DNA of 64,000 nt from Pelodictyon phaeoclathratiforme BU-1 (GTDB lineage Bacteria; Bacteroidota; Chlorobiia; Chlorobiales; Chlorobiaceae): positions 928,501 through 992,500 of the forward strand of contig NC_011060.1 in assembly GCF_000020645.1 (NCBI RefSeq), in the 5' to 3' direction. Positions 53,948 to 63,597 of the stretch are shown here, piece after piece. Positions within the stretch are counted from its first letter, which is position 1. The number at the start of each line of letters is the position of its first letter. The position numbers were made by a program, and so were the translations under genes. The notes under the pieces are model-generated. The model ran no database searches, had not been told where the DNA came from, and saw only the letters and a program-made list of their open reading frames with translations.

Positions 53948-54934
53948 TCAGCGAAGAATTCTCGCAGCCTCTTTTGCATAGTAGGTAAAGATCAGGTCTG
54001 CACCGGCACGTTTCATGCAGAGCAGCGACTCCATCATAACTCTTTTTTCGTCAATCCATCCACGCTGGGCTGCAGCCTTGACCATGGAGTATTCGCCGGA
54101 GACATGGTAGATTGCCACAGGAGTGTCAAAACGCTCTTTCGTGCGGTAGACAATGTCGAGATAGGCAAGGCCGGGTTTGACCATGACGATATCGGCACCT
54201 TCCATGATGTCGAGCTCAATTTCTTTCATGGCCTCATCGGTGTTGCCGGGATTCATCTGATAGGTAGTCTTGTCACCAAACTGCGGCGCTGAATGCAGTG
54301 CGTCACGGAATGGGCCATAGAAGCTTGATGCGTATTTGGCAGCGTAGGAGAGAATGCCGACATCGGAGAAGTCCGTGTCGTCAAGAGCCTCGCGGATGGC
54401 GCCGATACGACCGTCCATCATGTCGCTGGGAGAGACGAAATCAGCTCCGGCGTTGGCATGGGATATTGCCATTTTACAGAGCACCTCAACGGTTTCGTCA
54501 TTGAGAATAATGCCATCTCTTACCAGTCCGTCATGGCCAAAAGGGGTGAACGGGTCAAGCGCGACGTCGGTCATGATACACAGATCAGGCACTTTTGCCT
54601 TGATGGCGCGGATGGCTTCCTGGATGATCCCATATTCATTGTAGGCTTCGCTGCCATCTTCAGTTTTTACTTCAGGAATACCAAAGAGATCAATAGACTG
54701 AATTCCAAGATCCCAGAGTTCCTGGCACTCTTTTACTGCATTGTCAATCGAATAGCGGAAGCTTCCCGGCATGGAGGAGACCTCTTCAACGACGTTGGTT
54801 CCCGGGCAGACAAAAAGAGGGTAAACCAGATCATTGATTGTCAGGTGTTTTTCCTGCACAAGGTTTCTGATTGCGGCACTTTTACGTAATCTTCTGGGTC
54901 GCTGGACAATATTGAGTAGATTGAGCTGGCTCAT
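53948..54934 (-). CDS. hemB: Porphobilinogen synthase (Mg-type)
   Basis: A 328-residue HemB: the Schiff-base lysine lies in MVKPGLAYLDIV near residue 252, and the second in YAAKYASSFYGPFRD. The metal-site sequence VALDPFTPFGHDGLV has Asp and Ala where zinc-dependent enzymes have three cysteines, so it is a Mg-type enzyme, as known for Chlorobium. It condenses two 5-aminolevulinate. It is separated from hemACD by 4.5 kb. Confidence 0.95.
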   Translation of the reverse strand: MSQLNLLNIVQRPRRLRKSAAIRNLVQEKHLTINDLVYPLFVCPGTNVVEEVSSMPGSFRYSIDNAVKECQELWDLGIQSIDLFGIPEVKTEDGSEAYNEYGIIQEAIRAIKAKVPDLCIMTDVALDPFTPFGHDGLVRDGIILNDETVEVLCKMAISHANAGADFVSPSDMMDGRIGAIREALDDTDFSDVGILSYAAKYASSFYGPFRDALHSAPQFGDKTTYQMNPGNTDEAMKEIELDIMEGADIVMVKPGLAYLDIVYRTKERFDTPVAIYHVSGEYSMVKAAAQRGWIDEKRVMMESLLCMKRAGADLIFTYYAKEAARILR

Positions 54935-55045
54935 GGCTGATGAGATATTATGGTTTTAAAAAGGCTAAAAATAAGAAAATCGACGAACATCACGAAGTAT
55001 TTCACCAAGCCAATATATTCTTCCTGCACCATTGGAGAGAAAAGG

Positions 55046-56197
55046 TTACACCATGAAGCTCATCATGATGCCAGCGGCAATGGCTGAACCGATGATACCG
55101 GAAACGTTCGGGGCCATGGCATGCATGAGCAGATGATTTTCAGGGTCAGCCTTCAGCCCCTCCATTTGCGCTACACGGGCGCTTTCAGGAACCGCAGCAA
55201 CACCTGCAGCGCCGATCAACGGGTTGATTTTGTTTCCCTCTGAAAGAAAAATGTTCATGAATTTTGCAAACAGAATTCCGCCAGCCGTTGAGAACATGAA
55301 TGCCGTTGCGCCAAGGATGAAAATAAGGGCAGAATTGTGGGTCAGAAATGTTGTCGCCTGAGTTGACGCTCCGATGGTAACGCCAAGAATGATGGTTACG
55401 ATGTCGATCATGGCATTTTTTGCCGTATCAGCAAGCCGTTTTGTGACCATTGATTCTTTGAGCAGATTGCCCAGAAAAAGCATACCGAGCAGCGGTAGGG
55501 AGCCGGGAGCAATAAATCCGGTCAGGAGCAGACCGAATACAGGGAACATGACTTTCTCGATTTTGGTAACCGAACGAGGCGGCTTCATTTTGATTCTGCG
55601 CTCTTTTTGGGTCGTCAAAAGGCGCATGATCGGTGGCTGAATAAGCGGGACAAGCGCCATATAGGTGTATGCTGCGATGGCTATGGAACCGACGAGATGC
55701 GGAGCAAGCCGGGAAGAGAGAAAAATTGCTGTCGGGCCATCAGCGCCTCCGATGATACCGATCGAAGCTGATTCGGGATTGGTGAAGCCGAGGGAGATAG
55801 CTCCAAGATAGGTCATGAAAATGCCGAGCTGCGCCGCAGCACCGAGCAGGATAAGCTTCGGATTTGAAATCAGCGGTGAAAAATCGGTCATGGCCCCTAT
55901 TCCAAGAAAAATCAGGGGGGGAAATATTCCTTTCAGTACTCCCTGGTAGAGGTAGTTCAGGACGCTGCCATCCTGATAGATACCAAGAGCCATACCACCA
56001 TGCTCGATAAACGGGGTATTGCCGATCAGAATACCGAAACCGATCGGAACCAGAAGAATCGGTTGATATTCATAGCGGATCGCCAGGTAGATGAATACCA
56101 TTCCGACAAGAATCATCAACAGGTGTCCCGGAGTTGCATTGGCAAAACCGGAATACCCAAAAAACTGCATAAGTTCGTCCATAATGGTGTTATTCAA
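55046..56197 (-). CDS. oadB: Na+-translocating decarboxylase beta subunit
   Basis: A 383-residue membrane protein of the OadB/MmdB/GcdB family with about ten membrane segments. Conserved blocks are IGAMTDFSPLISNPKLILLGAAAQLGIF and SIGIIGGADGPTAIFLSS (the Asp implicated in Na+ and carboxybiotin coupling), and a C-terminal NHLLMHAMAPNVSGIIGSA. It decarboxylates carboxybiotin while pumping Na+. It overlaps the biotin-carrier gene by 8 bp. Confidence 0.93.
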   Translation of the reverse strand: MNNTIMDELMQFFGYSGFANATPGHLLMILVGMVFIYLAIRYEYQPILLVPIGFGILIGNTPFIEHGGMALGIYQDGSVLNYLYQGVLKGIFPPLIFLGIGAMTDFSPLISNPKLILLGAAAQLGIFMTYLGAISLGFTNPESASIGIIGGADGPTAIFLSSRLAPHLVGSIAIAAYTYMALVPLIQPPIMRLLTTQKERRIKMKPPRSVTKIEKVMFPVFGLLLTGFIAPGSLPLLGMLFLGNLLKESMVTKRLADTAKNAMIDIVTIILGVTIGASTQATTFLTHNSALIFILGATAFMFSTAGGILFAKFMNIFLSEGNKINPLIGAAGVAAVPESARVAQMEGLKADPENHLLMHAMAPNVSGIIGSAIAAGIMMSFMV

Positions 56198-56609
56198 TTT
56201 CTATCAGGATATCACCCTGCATGACTGTATCGCCTACGGCTACCTTCACCGTCTTGACGGTACCGGCTTTTTCAGCAAAAATATTGTTTTCCATTTTCAT
56301 GGCTTCCAGTACCAGAATGGGTTCTTCGCGTTTTACCTTTGAACCGGGCTGAACCATGAGGGCAATGATAGTACCTGGCAGAGGCGCCTTTACGATACTC
56401 AGTCCCGGGGTGTTCAGTGGCTGCGGCGGTTTCACTGGAGTCGGAGGGGTATAGCGGACCAGCTTCGGGGTCTGCGGCCTTTTGATCTCCTGGCCAAGTT
56501 CAACCTGATATGAGGTACCGTTAACTTCAATTTCGGCAATGTTTTCCTCAAAAGATTTGATCTCGACATTGTAGCGGTTTCCGCCGATCGTGAATTTATA
56601 TTTTCTCAT
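56190..56609 (-). CDS. Biotin carboxyl carrier subunit of the decarboxylase
   Basis: A 139-residue protein: an N-terminal YnfA-like beta domain, a Pro-rich linker (TPPTPVKPPQP, residues 54-64) and a C-terminal biotinyl domain with EAMKMEN and the biotinylated Lys105. It shuttles CO2 between the carboxyltransferase and the OadB-like pump. It overlaps the OadG-like gene by 4 bp. Confidence 0.93.
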   Translation of the reverse strand: MRKYKFTIGGNRYNVEIKSFEENIAEIEVNGTSYQVELGQEIKRPQTPKLVRYTPPTPVKPPQPLNTPGLSIVKAPLPGTIIALMVQPGSKVKREEPILVLEAMKMENNIFAEKAGTVKTVKVAVGDTVMQGDILIEIE

Positions 56610-56986
56610 CGTTGAAACCCTTTGAAATTAATGACATTGTAGATTTTTGAACTCCATGGTGAGTAGCTTTTGCCGACTTTTCTGATAGTCAGAATTGCAT
56701 TTTCCTGATCGTGCAGCTCGTCAAGATAGAGTGAGATCGCCACACTGATGGCAGCGCTGACCTCTCCGGGAATCATGTTTCCCGCCAGGGCTCTTTTTGC
56801 TTCATCACCCTTATCATCAAATGTTCTTCTGACATTCCACGAGAGAATTTTCGGTATCACACTGAAAAGCAGGGCGAGCAGGAAAAATGAAAGAAAGACA
56901 ACACTGTATCCCGTGACAGCCAGTGCCAGGTGCTGACTTTGGATTGCCGGGAGATTGACCGGAAAATATTGAAGGATCGATGGCAT
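56606..56986 (-). CDS. Decarboxylase gamma-like subunit (OadG family)
   Basis: A 126-residue protein with one N-terminal membrane helix (LAVTGYSVVFLSFFLLALLFSVI, about 23-45), then a soluble part containing MIPGEVSAAISVAISLYLDE typical of OadG-like proteins. It anchors or assembles the decarboxylase complex. It lies 13 bp after the carboxyltransferase gene. Confidence 0.83.
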   Translation of the reverse strand: MPSILQYFPVNLPAIQSQHLALAVTGYSVVFLSFFLLALLFSVIPKILSWNVRRTFDDKGDEAKRALAGNMIPGEVSAAISVAISLYLDELHDQENAILTIRKVGKSYSPWSSKIYNVINFKGFQR

Positions 56987-56999
56987 GTTTTTTCCGCGT

Positions 57000-58541
57000 T
57001 TACAATGGTAGGGTAGAGTGCTTTTTTGGAGGATTGTTGTCCTTTTTGGTCAGGAGCGACTGAAGGGAGCGAATGATCCTGAAACGGGTATTGCGCGGTT
57101 CGATGATATCGTCGATATATCCGAATTTTGCCGCTTCGTAGGGATTGGAGAATTTTTCACGATACTCCGCAGCGTTTTCAGCAACGAACCGGGCACGCTC
57201 TTCCAGATCTTCGATGGCATTCAGATCCCTGTTGAAAAGTACCTCAATGGCCCCTATTGGTCCCATAACCGCAATCTCGGCTGTCGGCCATGCATAGTTG
57301 ACGTCACCGCGAAGATGCTTGGAACTCATGACAATGTATGCTCCACCATATGCTTTGCGCAGGATGATGGTTATTTTTGGCACGGTGGCCTCTGCATAGG
57401 CAAAAATCAGTTTTGCTCCGTTGGTGATAATGCCGTCAAACTCCTGTGCACTGCCGGGAAGGAAACCGGGAACATCGACAAGGGTGACGATGGGAATGTT
57501 GAAGGCGTCACAGAATCGGACAAATCTTGCCGCCTTGCAGGATGCGTTGATGTCAAGACAACCGGCAAGATAGTTGGGCTGGTTGGCGACGATACCGGTG
57601 GAGATACCATTGAAGGTGACAAAGCCGACAACAATGTTTCTTGCATATTGCCGCTGTACTTCGAGGAACTCTCCGTTATCGGCAATAGAATGGATCACAT
57701 CCTTGATGTCGTAAGGGATTGATGGCTTCTCGGGTATTATGGAGTTCAGTTTATCGTCAAGGCGATCGACCGGATCATCACAGATTGCAAGGGGTGGCTC
57801 TTCAAGATTATTCTGCGGCAGGTAGCTGAGCAGCTTTTTAATCAGCAGGATTCCTTCGGTTTCATCCGCACCGACAAAATGGGTTACTCCTGATTTTGTG
57901 GCATGAACCGAAGCGCCTCCAAGATCCTCGTCGGTAATGCTCTCTCCGGTAACCGTCTTCACAACTTTTGGACCAGTGACAAACATATGACTGGTTTTTT
58001 CGACCATGACGACGAAATCAGTCAGCGCTGGAGAGTAGACCGCGCCACCTGCACAGGGCCCGAAAATTGCCGATATCTGGGGTATGACTCCCGATGCCAT
58101 AGTGTTTCTCTGGAAAATACTTGCGTATCCGGCCAGACTTCTTACCCCTTCCTGTATTCTTGCTCCGCCGCTGTCATTAATTCCGATAAAAGGAGCGCCC
58201 ATTTTCATGGCCTGATCCATCACCTTGCAGATTTTCAGTGCGTTGGTTTCTGAAAGTGATCCGCCAAGAACCGTAAAATCCTGAGAAAAAATATAGACAA
58301 GACGACCATCAATGGTACCGTGACCGGTAATTACTCCATCGGAAAGAAATTTTTCCTTGTCAAGTCCAAAATCAGTGGTACGGTGCGATACGAACATATC
58401 ATACTCTTCGAAGCTTCCTTCGTCAAGCAGCAGATTAAGGCGTTCCCGAGCGGTAAATTTCCCTTTTTTATGCTGTGCGTCTATGCGTTTTTGTCCACCG
58501 CCAAGGCGGGCTTTTTCGCGTTCGGCAATCAAGCGTTTCAT
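57000..58541 (-). CDS. mmdA: Acyl-CoA carboxyltransferase alpha subunit (methylmalonyl-CoA decarboxylase type)
   Basis: A 513-residue biotin-dependent carboxyltransferase of the MmdA/PccB family: GGQKRIDAQHKKGKFTARERL, GSLSETNALKICKVMDQAMK, INDSGGARIQEGV for acyl-CoA binding and GFLPGSAQEFDGII plus KAYGGAYIVMSSKHLRGD in the C-terminal half. With the following three genes it forms the four-subunit methylmalonyl-CoA decarboxylase/Na+ pump. It could also serve propionyl-CoA carboxylase if a biotin carboxylase is encoded elsewhere. Confidence 0.92.
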   Translation of the reverse strand: MKRLIAEREKARLGGGQKRIDAQHKKGKFTARERLNLLLDEGSFEEYDMFVSHRTTDFGLDKEKFLSDGVITGHGTIDGRLVYIFSQDFTVLGGSLSETNALKICKVMDQAMKMGAPFIGINDSGGARIQEGVRSLAGYASIFQRNTMASGVIPQISAIFGPCAGGAVYSPALTDFVVMVEKTSHMFVTGPKVVKTVTGESITDEDLGGASVHATKSGVTHFVGADETEGILLIKKLLSYLPQNNLEEPPLAICDDPVDRLDDKLNSIIPEKPSIPYDIKDVIHSIADNGEFLEVQRQYARNIVVGFVTFNGISTGIVANQPNYLAGCLDINASCKAARFVRFCDAFNIPIVTLVDVPGFLPGSAQEFDGIITNGAKLIFAYAEATVPKITIILRKAYGGAYIVMSSKHLRGDVNYAWPTAEIAVMGPIGAIEVLFNRDLNAIEDLEERARFVAENAAEYREKFSNPYEAAKFGYIDDIIEPRNTRFRIIRSLQSLLTKKDNNPPKKHSTLPL

Positions 58542-58690
58542 TGTGTTTTACGATATTGATTAACTAACTTGCCGGTCGAAAGTGACTTTTCAGGAGCTTG
58601 TCCGGGGTTAAGCAGGAGCGCTGTACATGCAGCCTCAGTACTCGGCATAAATAATTTGAGCCACAAGATATTAAAAGAAAAGATAAAACC

Positions 58691-59461
58691 ATGACACCAT
58701 TGACTTCTGATCTTCAGCTTGCTGTGGAAATGGCTGAACAGGCCGGGCAGTTAACCCTCAGTTACTTTTCCCGTAAATCGTTACAGGTTTTCACAAAAAG
58801 AGATGCAAGCCCGGTCACCGAGGCTGATCGTAAAGCTGAAGAGCTTATCCGTTCAGCAATTGCTTCCCGCAATCCCGAAGATGGAGTGCTCGGCGAAGAA
58901 TTTGAAGAGCGCCCTTCCGGCAATAATCGTCGCTGGATCATTGATCCCATTGATGGTACCAAGGCCTTCATTCATGGAGTGCCTCTCTATGGTGTGATGA
59001 TTGCGCTTGAGATCGATGGAACGGTGAACCTTGGAGTTGTCCATTTCCCTGCACTCGGTGAACTCTATTATGCCGAAAAGGGAGGCGGAGCATTTCTCAA
59101 CGGATCACCGATAGCAGTCTCTTCCATTTCCGACCTTAAAGATGCAACGGTTCTGTATACGGAAAAAGAGTATCTGCTCGATACACTCTCTCAGCACCCG
59201 GTTGATCAGCTTCGCCATAAAGCTGGACTGGTGCGCGGATGGGGTGACTGTTACGGCCACATGCTCGTTGCCTCCGGCAGGGCGGAAGTGTCGGTCGATA
59301 AAGTCATGAGCCCCTGGGATTGTGCGGCACTGATTCCCATTGTGACTGAAGCTGGAGGGTGTTGTTTCGATTACCGGGGGAAAACGACAATATCAGGCGA
59401 AGGGCTGGTCAGCGCAAACAAGGCCATTGGAAGAGCTTTGCTGGCGGAAATAGAGGGGTGA
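58691..59461 (+). CDS. hisN: Inositol-monophosphatase family phosphatase, HisN-like
   Basis: A 256-residue protein: metal-binding DPIDGTKAFIHGVPLYGVMIALE at residues 85-107, PVTEADRKAEELI near residue 41, GEEFEE near residue 68 and SPWDCAALIPIVTEAGG near residue 206. The HGVPLYG extension is characteristic of histidinol-phosphate phosphatase HisN, though a general inositol monophosphatase role cannot be excluded. It converges with hemD. Confidence 0.85.
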   Translation: MTPLTSDLQLAVEMAEQAGQLTLSYFSRKSLQVFTKRDASPVTEADRKAEELIRSAIASRNPEDGVLGEEFEERPSGNNRRWIIDPIDGTKAFIHGVPLYGVMIALEIDGTVNLGVVHFPALGELYYAEKGGGAFLNGSPIAVSSISDLKDATVLYTEKEYLLDTLSQHPVDQLRHKAGLVRGWGDCYGHMLVASGRAEVSVDKVMSPWDCAALIPIVTEAGGCCFDYRGKTTISGEGLVSANKAIGRALLAEIEG

Positions 59462-59476
59462 GATGGGTTCCACCGC

Positions 59477-60220
59477 TCAATCAGTCAGCTTTTCCGCTAT
59501 TGCTTTTGCAAAGCTTGGCGCGTCGAATGATTCGGGGATAATGTCGACATGAACGCCAAGTTTTTTGAGCGCATTGGCGGTTGTGGTTCCTATGGCGGCA
59601 ATCTGCACTCCGGAGGGAAGTGCGGTTGTCCCCATAGCCTCAAAAAAATTGATGGCGGTTGAGGGGCTGGTAAAGGAGAGGCAGGAGAGTTCGCCCTGCT
59701 CAAGCAGCGATTTTATTTTTGCGCTCTCTTCAAGTGAAGGTGTCAGGTTGGCATAAACGGTCAACTCAACGCAATGCCCTCCCCGTTTTTCAATCACTTC
59801 GGGAATAACACCAAGAGAGAGAGTTCCTCTTAGAAAAAGAAAGGTGTGGCCTGCTATTGCCTCACTTCCGATCTCTTCCATGAGCGTGACGGCATCGGCA
59901 ATTTTCGGTATTGGTTCGGTTGTTACACCGTGTGCCGCAAGGTCGGAGGAGGTTGTTTTTCCGACAGCCCAAACCTTGAGCTTCTGGAGGTTTTTCAGCT
60001 CATCAGGGCTCTCTTTGAGCAGCCGATCCATAAATAAGCCGACACTGTTGGGGCTGGTAAAAAAAACTCCGTCAAACAGGGCAAGGTCAGGAACCTTCCA
60101 GCCGGAGACCGGCCTGATCTCGATTGTCGGAAAAACAATCGAGTTCAGACCGTACTCTTCCAGTTTCTTTACAAATGATGCAGCCTGATCTTTTGGACGG
60201 GTAACAAGAACAGTTTTCAT
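59477..60220 (-). CDS. hemD: Uroporphyrinogen-III synthase
   Basis: A 247-residue HemD: VLVTRPKDQAASFVKKLEEYG at the start, DGVFFTSPNSVGLFMDRL near residue 49, and CLSFTSPSTAINFFEAMG near residue 180 with IAAIGTTTANALKKLG. It closes the linear hydroxymethylbilane. It shares one base with the hemC stop, so the two are coupled. Confidence 0.93.
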   Translation of the reverse strand: MKTVLVTRPKDQAASFVKKLEEYGLNSIVFPTIEIRPVSGWKVPDLALFDGVFFTSPNSVGLFMDRLLKESPDELKNLQKLKVWAVGKTTSSDLAAHGVTTEPIPKIADAVTLMEEIGSEAIAGHTFLFLRGTLSLGVIPEVIEKRGGHCVELTVYANLTPSLEESAKIKSLLEQGELSCLSFTSPSTAINFFEAMGTTALPSGVQIAAIGTTTANALKKLGVHVDIIPESFDAPSFAKAIAEKLTD

Positions 60221-61161
60221 CAGCGGGTTTTACGGATTTGTGACAGAATTGCGTCCGCACCCTGTTTCAGCAACTCCTCTGCAAGCTCAATACCAGCCGC
60301 TTCAGCCTGTTCAGGTGAAGTAAGTCCGGTTTTTGTGATGTTATTATGCAATCCGATTTTTCCATCAACCGAACCGACATAGGCAAGCAAGGTCAGTGTG
60401 CCATTTTTAAACGAAGCATAGGCGCCGATAGGAATCTGGCATCCACCCTGAAGATGACGAAGCAGTGCGCGTTCTGCCCTGCAGCAATATTCCGTTGTGG
60501 AGTGGTTGAGGATTCTGACAATCTCCCTTGTCTGTTCGTCATCAACACGGGTCTCAATGCCGAGAGCGCCCTGTCCGACAGCAGGAAGCATCACTTCATG
60601 CGGAAGGATTTCGGAAATACGGTCACTGAAATTGAGGCGGAAAACACCTGCATAGGCAAGCATCATGGCATCGAACTCGCCGTTGTCGAACTTCTGGAAA
60701 CGGGTATTGAGATTGCCTCTGATATCGCGGATATCCAGATCAGGACGAAGGCTGAGCAACTGCGACATGCGGCGAAGGCTGCTGGTTGCCATTTTTGCAT
60801 TCTGGGGAAGATCCTTCAGTTTGACACCATTTTTCGAAATGATGACATCCCTTGTATCCTCTCGCTCGGTGAAAGAGGTAATAATAAGCCCATCAGGAGT
60901 AGCCGTCGGAACATCTTTCAGACTGTGAACAGCCAGGTCAATCTCTTTGGTAATCAGATGTTTCTCAATGTCCTTGGTGAAAAGTCCCATATCTCCGATT
61001 TTGGAGAGCGGGGAGTCGAGAAGGACATCACCGGTTGTTTTAACCAGTTTGAGAGTGATATCAAGCTCAGGAAAATGCCTGGACAGTTCCGCCTTGGTAA
61101 ATTCTGCCTGCCACAAAGCGAGCGGGCTGGATCTGGTACCGATGATAAGCTGTTTTTTCAA
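60220..61161 (-). CDS. hemC: Hydroxymethylbilane synthase
   Basis: A 313-residue Hem[21 protein letters not shown] at the start, [13 protein letters not shown] near residue 80, [17 protein letters not shown] near residue 127, and the cofactor-binding cysteine in [13 protein letters not shown] near residue 240. It assembles four porphobilinogens. It lies 19 bp after hemA and overlaps hemD. Confidence 0.96.
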
Positions 61162-61180
61162 AGCAATTACAGATTTTTAT

Positions 61181-62458
61181 TTAGTGGGACTGATTTGGTT
61201 CTTCGAGATCGAAAACGTTTCGCACAAGATTGACCCTGCTTGGAATAGAGTCCGTTGTGTCAATTGGCGCCTTGAGCATTTTAATGGGGTGGTGCAGGAT
61301 TTTCTTCAGGATTCGGTCGGTAAGGTGCTCCATCCTCTGGAGCTCTTCTTCGCTGACTTTATAGCGATAGCGTTCAAGCTCCTTTTCCTTGATTTCAATG
61401 AACTTTGACTGAAGATCCACGATTGTGGGCCTGACTTTCAGCGTATTGATCCATTGCCCGAAAGCGATAAGCTCCTCTTCTATGATGGCATTGACCTTTG
61501 GAAGTTCGCGGCTTCGTTTTTCAAGGTTCTTGTCGATGATATGCTTGAGGGCATCAATGTCCTTGAGGAACATGTTCTGCAGTTTGGAAACATCCGGGTC
61601 AACGTTTCTCGGCAATCCGAGATCAAGAATAATGACCGGCTTCAGTCGTCGCTTGATCATGCTCTGGTGCATCTCAGCCTCATTGAGGACATACTCTTTG
61701 GTGCTGATGGCCGTTATGATGATATCAAATTCGTGCAAATGCTCCCTGAACGTTTCAAATGGCAGCACTTTGTTGGTGCCGAGTTCTTCAGCAAGTGTTT
61801 CAGCCTTGGAGAGCGTTCTGTTGGTAATAACAATATTCCGGGCATTTTTCTGAAACATGTGCTTTGCAGCCAGTTCGCCGGTTTCACCTGCTCCGACCAG
61901 CAGCACTTTTTTCATGGAGAGATTTGAGAAAATCTTCTGGGCAAGTTCAACGGCAGCATAGCTCACCGAAACAGCCCCCTCCATGATTTTGGTTTTTGTT
62001 TTGACCTTCTTGGCTACACTGAAAGCTGTATGGCAGAGACGGGTGATGAGAATACCCGCACATTGTGTTTCGGCGGCAATACGATAGGCATTTTTGACCT
62101 GGCCGAGAATCTGCCCTTCACCAAGGACAAGCGAATCAATCGCACTTGCCACTTCAAAGATATGACGAGCTGTTCCGCAGTAAAAACGGCTGAAAAAGTG
62201 TTCAGGACGTACCTCTTTTCGGGCATCCTTGAAGGAGATCAGATACTCCTTGAGAAACTCTCCGTTCACCTCGTATATCGCGGGCACAACGTACAGCTCA
62301 GTGCGGTTACAGGTAGATACGACCATGGCTTCGTGGGCAAGTCCGCTGGAAATAAGGCCGGTAATGAACTCCTTGTTTTGAACTTCAGAAAGGGAGATTC
62401 TTTCACGGATTTCAATAGGTGCGGTTTTGTGATTGACACCAACTGAAATGATGTTCAT
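61181..62458 (-). CDS. hemA: Glutamyl-tRNA reductase
   Basis: A 425-residue HemA: GVNHKTAPIEIRERIS near residues 7-22, catalytic Cys in VSTCNRTELYVV near residue 51, GEGQILGQVKNAYRIA near residue 115 and the NADPH site LLVGAGETGELAAKHM near residue 190. It starts the C5 pathway to 5-aminolevulinate. The start at 62458 fits the family; an in-frame ATG 24 codons upstream is not used. Confidence 0.95.
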   Translation of the reverse strand: MNIISVGVNHKTAPIEIRERISLSEVQNKEFITGLISSGLAHEAMVVSTCNRTELYVVPAIYEVNGEFLKEYLISFKDARKEVRPEHFFSRFYCGTARHIFEVASAIDSLVLGEGQILGQVKNAYRIAAETQCAGILITRLCHTAFSVAKKVKTKTKIMEGAVSVSYAAVELAQKIFSNLSMKKVLLVGAGETGELAAKHMFQKNARNIVITNRTLSKAETLAEELGTNKVLPFETFREHLHEFDIIITAISTKEYVLNEAEMHQSMIKRRLKPVIILDLGLPRNVDPDVSKLQNMFLKDIDALKHIIDKNLEKRSRELPKVNAIIEEELIAFGQWINTLKVRPTIVDLQSKFIEIKEKELERYRYKVSEEELQRMEHLTDRILKKILHHPIKMLKAPIDTTDSIPSRVNLVRNVFDLEEPNQSH

Positions 62459-62577
62459 GGCAGGGTTGTTTAAATGAGCTGATGACGAACAATCCAATAA
62501 AAAATACTGCGTTTCAGTATAGAACGACAATTTACGAATATATTCTAAAAGCCCCTATTTTCAAAGAACTGTCATGG

Positions 62578-63423
62578 TTAAAAGGAGAGTCCATGGAACG
62601 TAGGGGAAAAAAAGGTCATCAACACGATGAGAATGGTGATGAAGACAAAGAGAAAAATAAAGAGGTAAGCCATGTGCTTGATATCCCAGCCGATGATCGG
62701 CTTGATGAAAATGCCGGTGCCGTAGAGTAACCAGATGACGATCAGGGTGACGAGCTTTGGTTCCAGCAGATTGATTGCCTCACCAGAAGCATTTTGCTCA
62801 ATCGCTCCGGCAAAAATGGTAATCGAAAGAAAAATAAAGCCGAAAGCCACGGCATGCATGGTGAGTTTCTCAAGTACCTCGAGGTTGGGAAGACGCTGAA
62901 AAAGCAATTCAAAGCGGTTTTGCTCTATCTGGCGAAAAAGCAGCAGATAGAGTATGCTGTAAAGGCCGGCAATGGCTATGGCACTGAAGCCGAAAATAGC
63001 AGCAATAAGGTGCACACCGATGCCGATACCACTGAAGGTGATCCCCGTATTTGAGATCTGTGCAGTAAGGATTGAGGATATAAGCTGAGCGCCCGCTGCA
63101 AAAGAGATGACAAAAAATCCCGTCTTGTCACTTTTGGTTGTAAACTCGATAAACAGATAGGTGATCGTGAGGGTGAGCCCTACCATGGTCATAAGGTTCA
63201 CTGTAGAATAGTTGATCTTGTACCCTTCAAGAGAGGTAAGAAGCCCCAGGTAGACCACATGGGTCAGAACAGTAAGGACAAGGATGGGTTGTATATATTT
63301 TTTCCCAAACTGGATGTCCTTGAAAAAATGGGCACCATAGAGAAAAGTTGTCACCAGATAGAAGAGTGATACAAGCTGATTAAGGACAAGCAGCGGCAGA
63401 TTATCAAATAATATATTATTCAT
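62578..63423 (-). CDS. Cytochrome c assembly/HemX-like membrane protein (CcsA/CcmC family)
   Basis: A 281-residue protein with about eight membrane helices and the IGVHLIAAIFGFSAIAIAGLYSILYLLLF type segment. It resembles HemX/CcsA-like proteins often found next to hemA. No WWD haem motif was located by eye, so HemX-like fits better than CcsA. The start at 63423 avoids an upstream extension of 76 non-family residues. It lies 119 bp upstream of hemA on the same strand. Confidence 0.8.
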   Translation of the reverse strand: MNNILFDNLPLLVLNQLVSLFYLVTTFLYGAHFFKDIQFGKKYIQPILVLTVLTHVVYLGLLTSLEGYKINYSTVNLMTMVGLTLTITYLFIEFTTKSDKTGFFVISFAAGAQLISSILTAQISNTGITFSGIGIGVHLIAAIFGFSAIAIAGLYSILYLLLFRQIEQNRFELLFQRLPNLEVLEKLTMHAVAFGFIFLSITIFAGAIEQNASGEAINLLEPKLVTLIVIWLLYGTGIFIKPIIGWDIKHMAYLFIFLFVFITILIVLMTFFSPTFHGLSF

Positions 63424-63597
63424 TGTATGGTTTAAGGGAGTGAACAGCCATGAAACAGCCCTCTTGATGCCTTCGGGTATAAATGGGCACGCGCCCCCGC
63501 GCTGGCCATGGCAAAGATTGTGGCCATAATTACAAAGAAATAATGTATATTCGGGCCTATACGAGGTATAAATATACTTATTTACAAGGATAAAAAG

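Noticed and set aside
60346..61233. 295-codon plus-strand ORF opposite hemC
   Set aside because: Shadow of hemC; the reverse strand carries every HemC motif.
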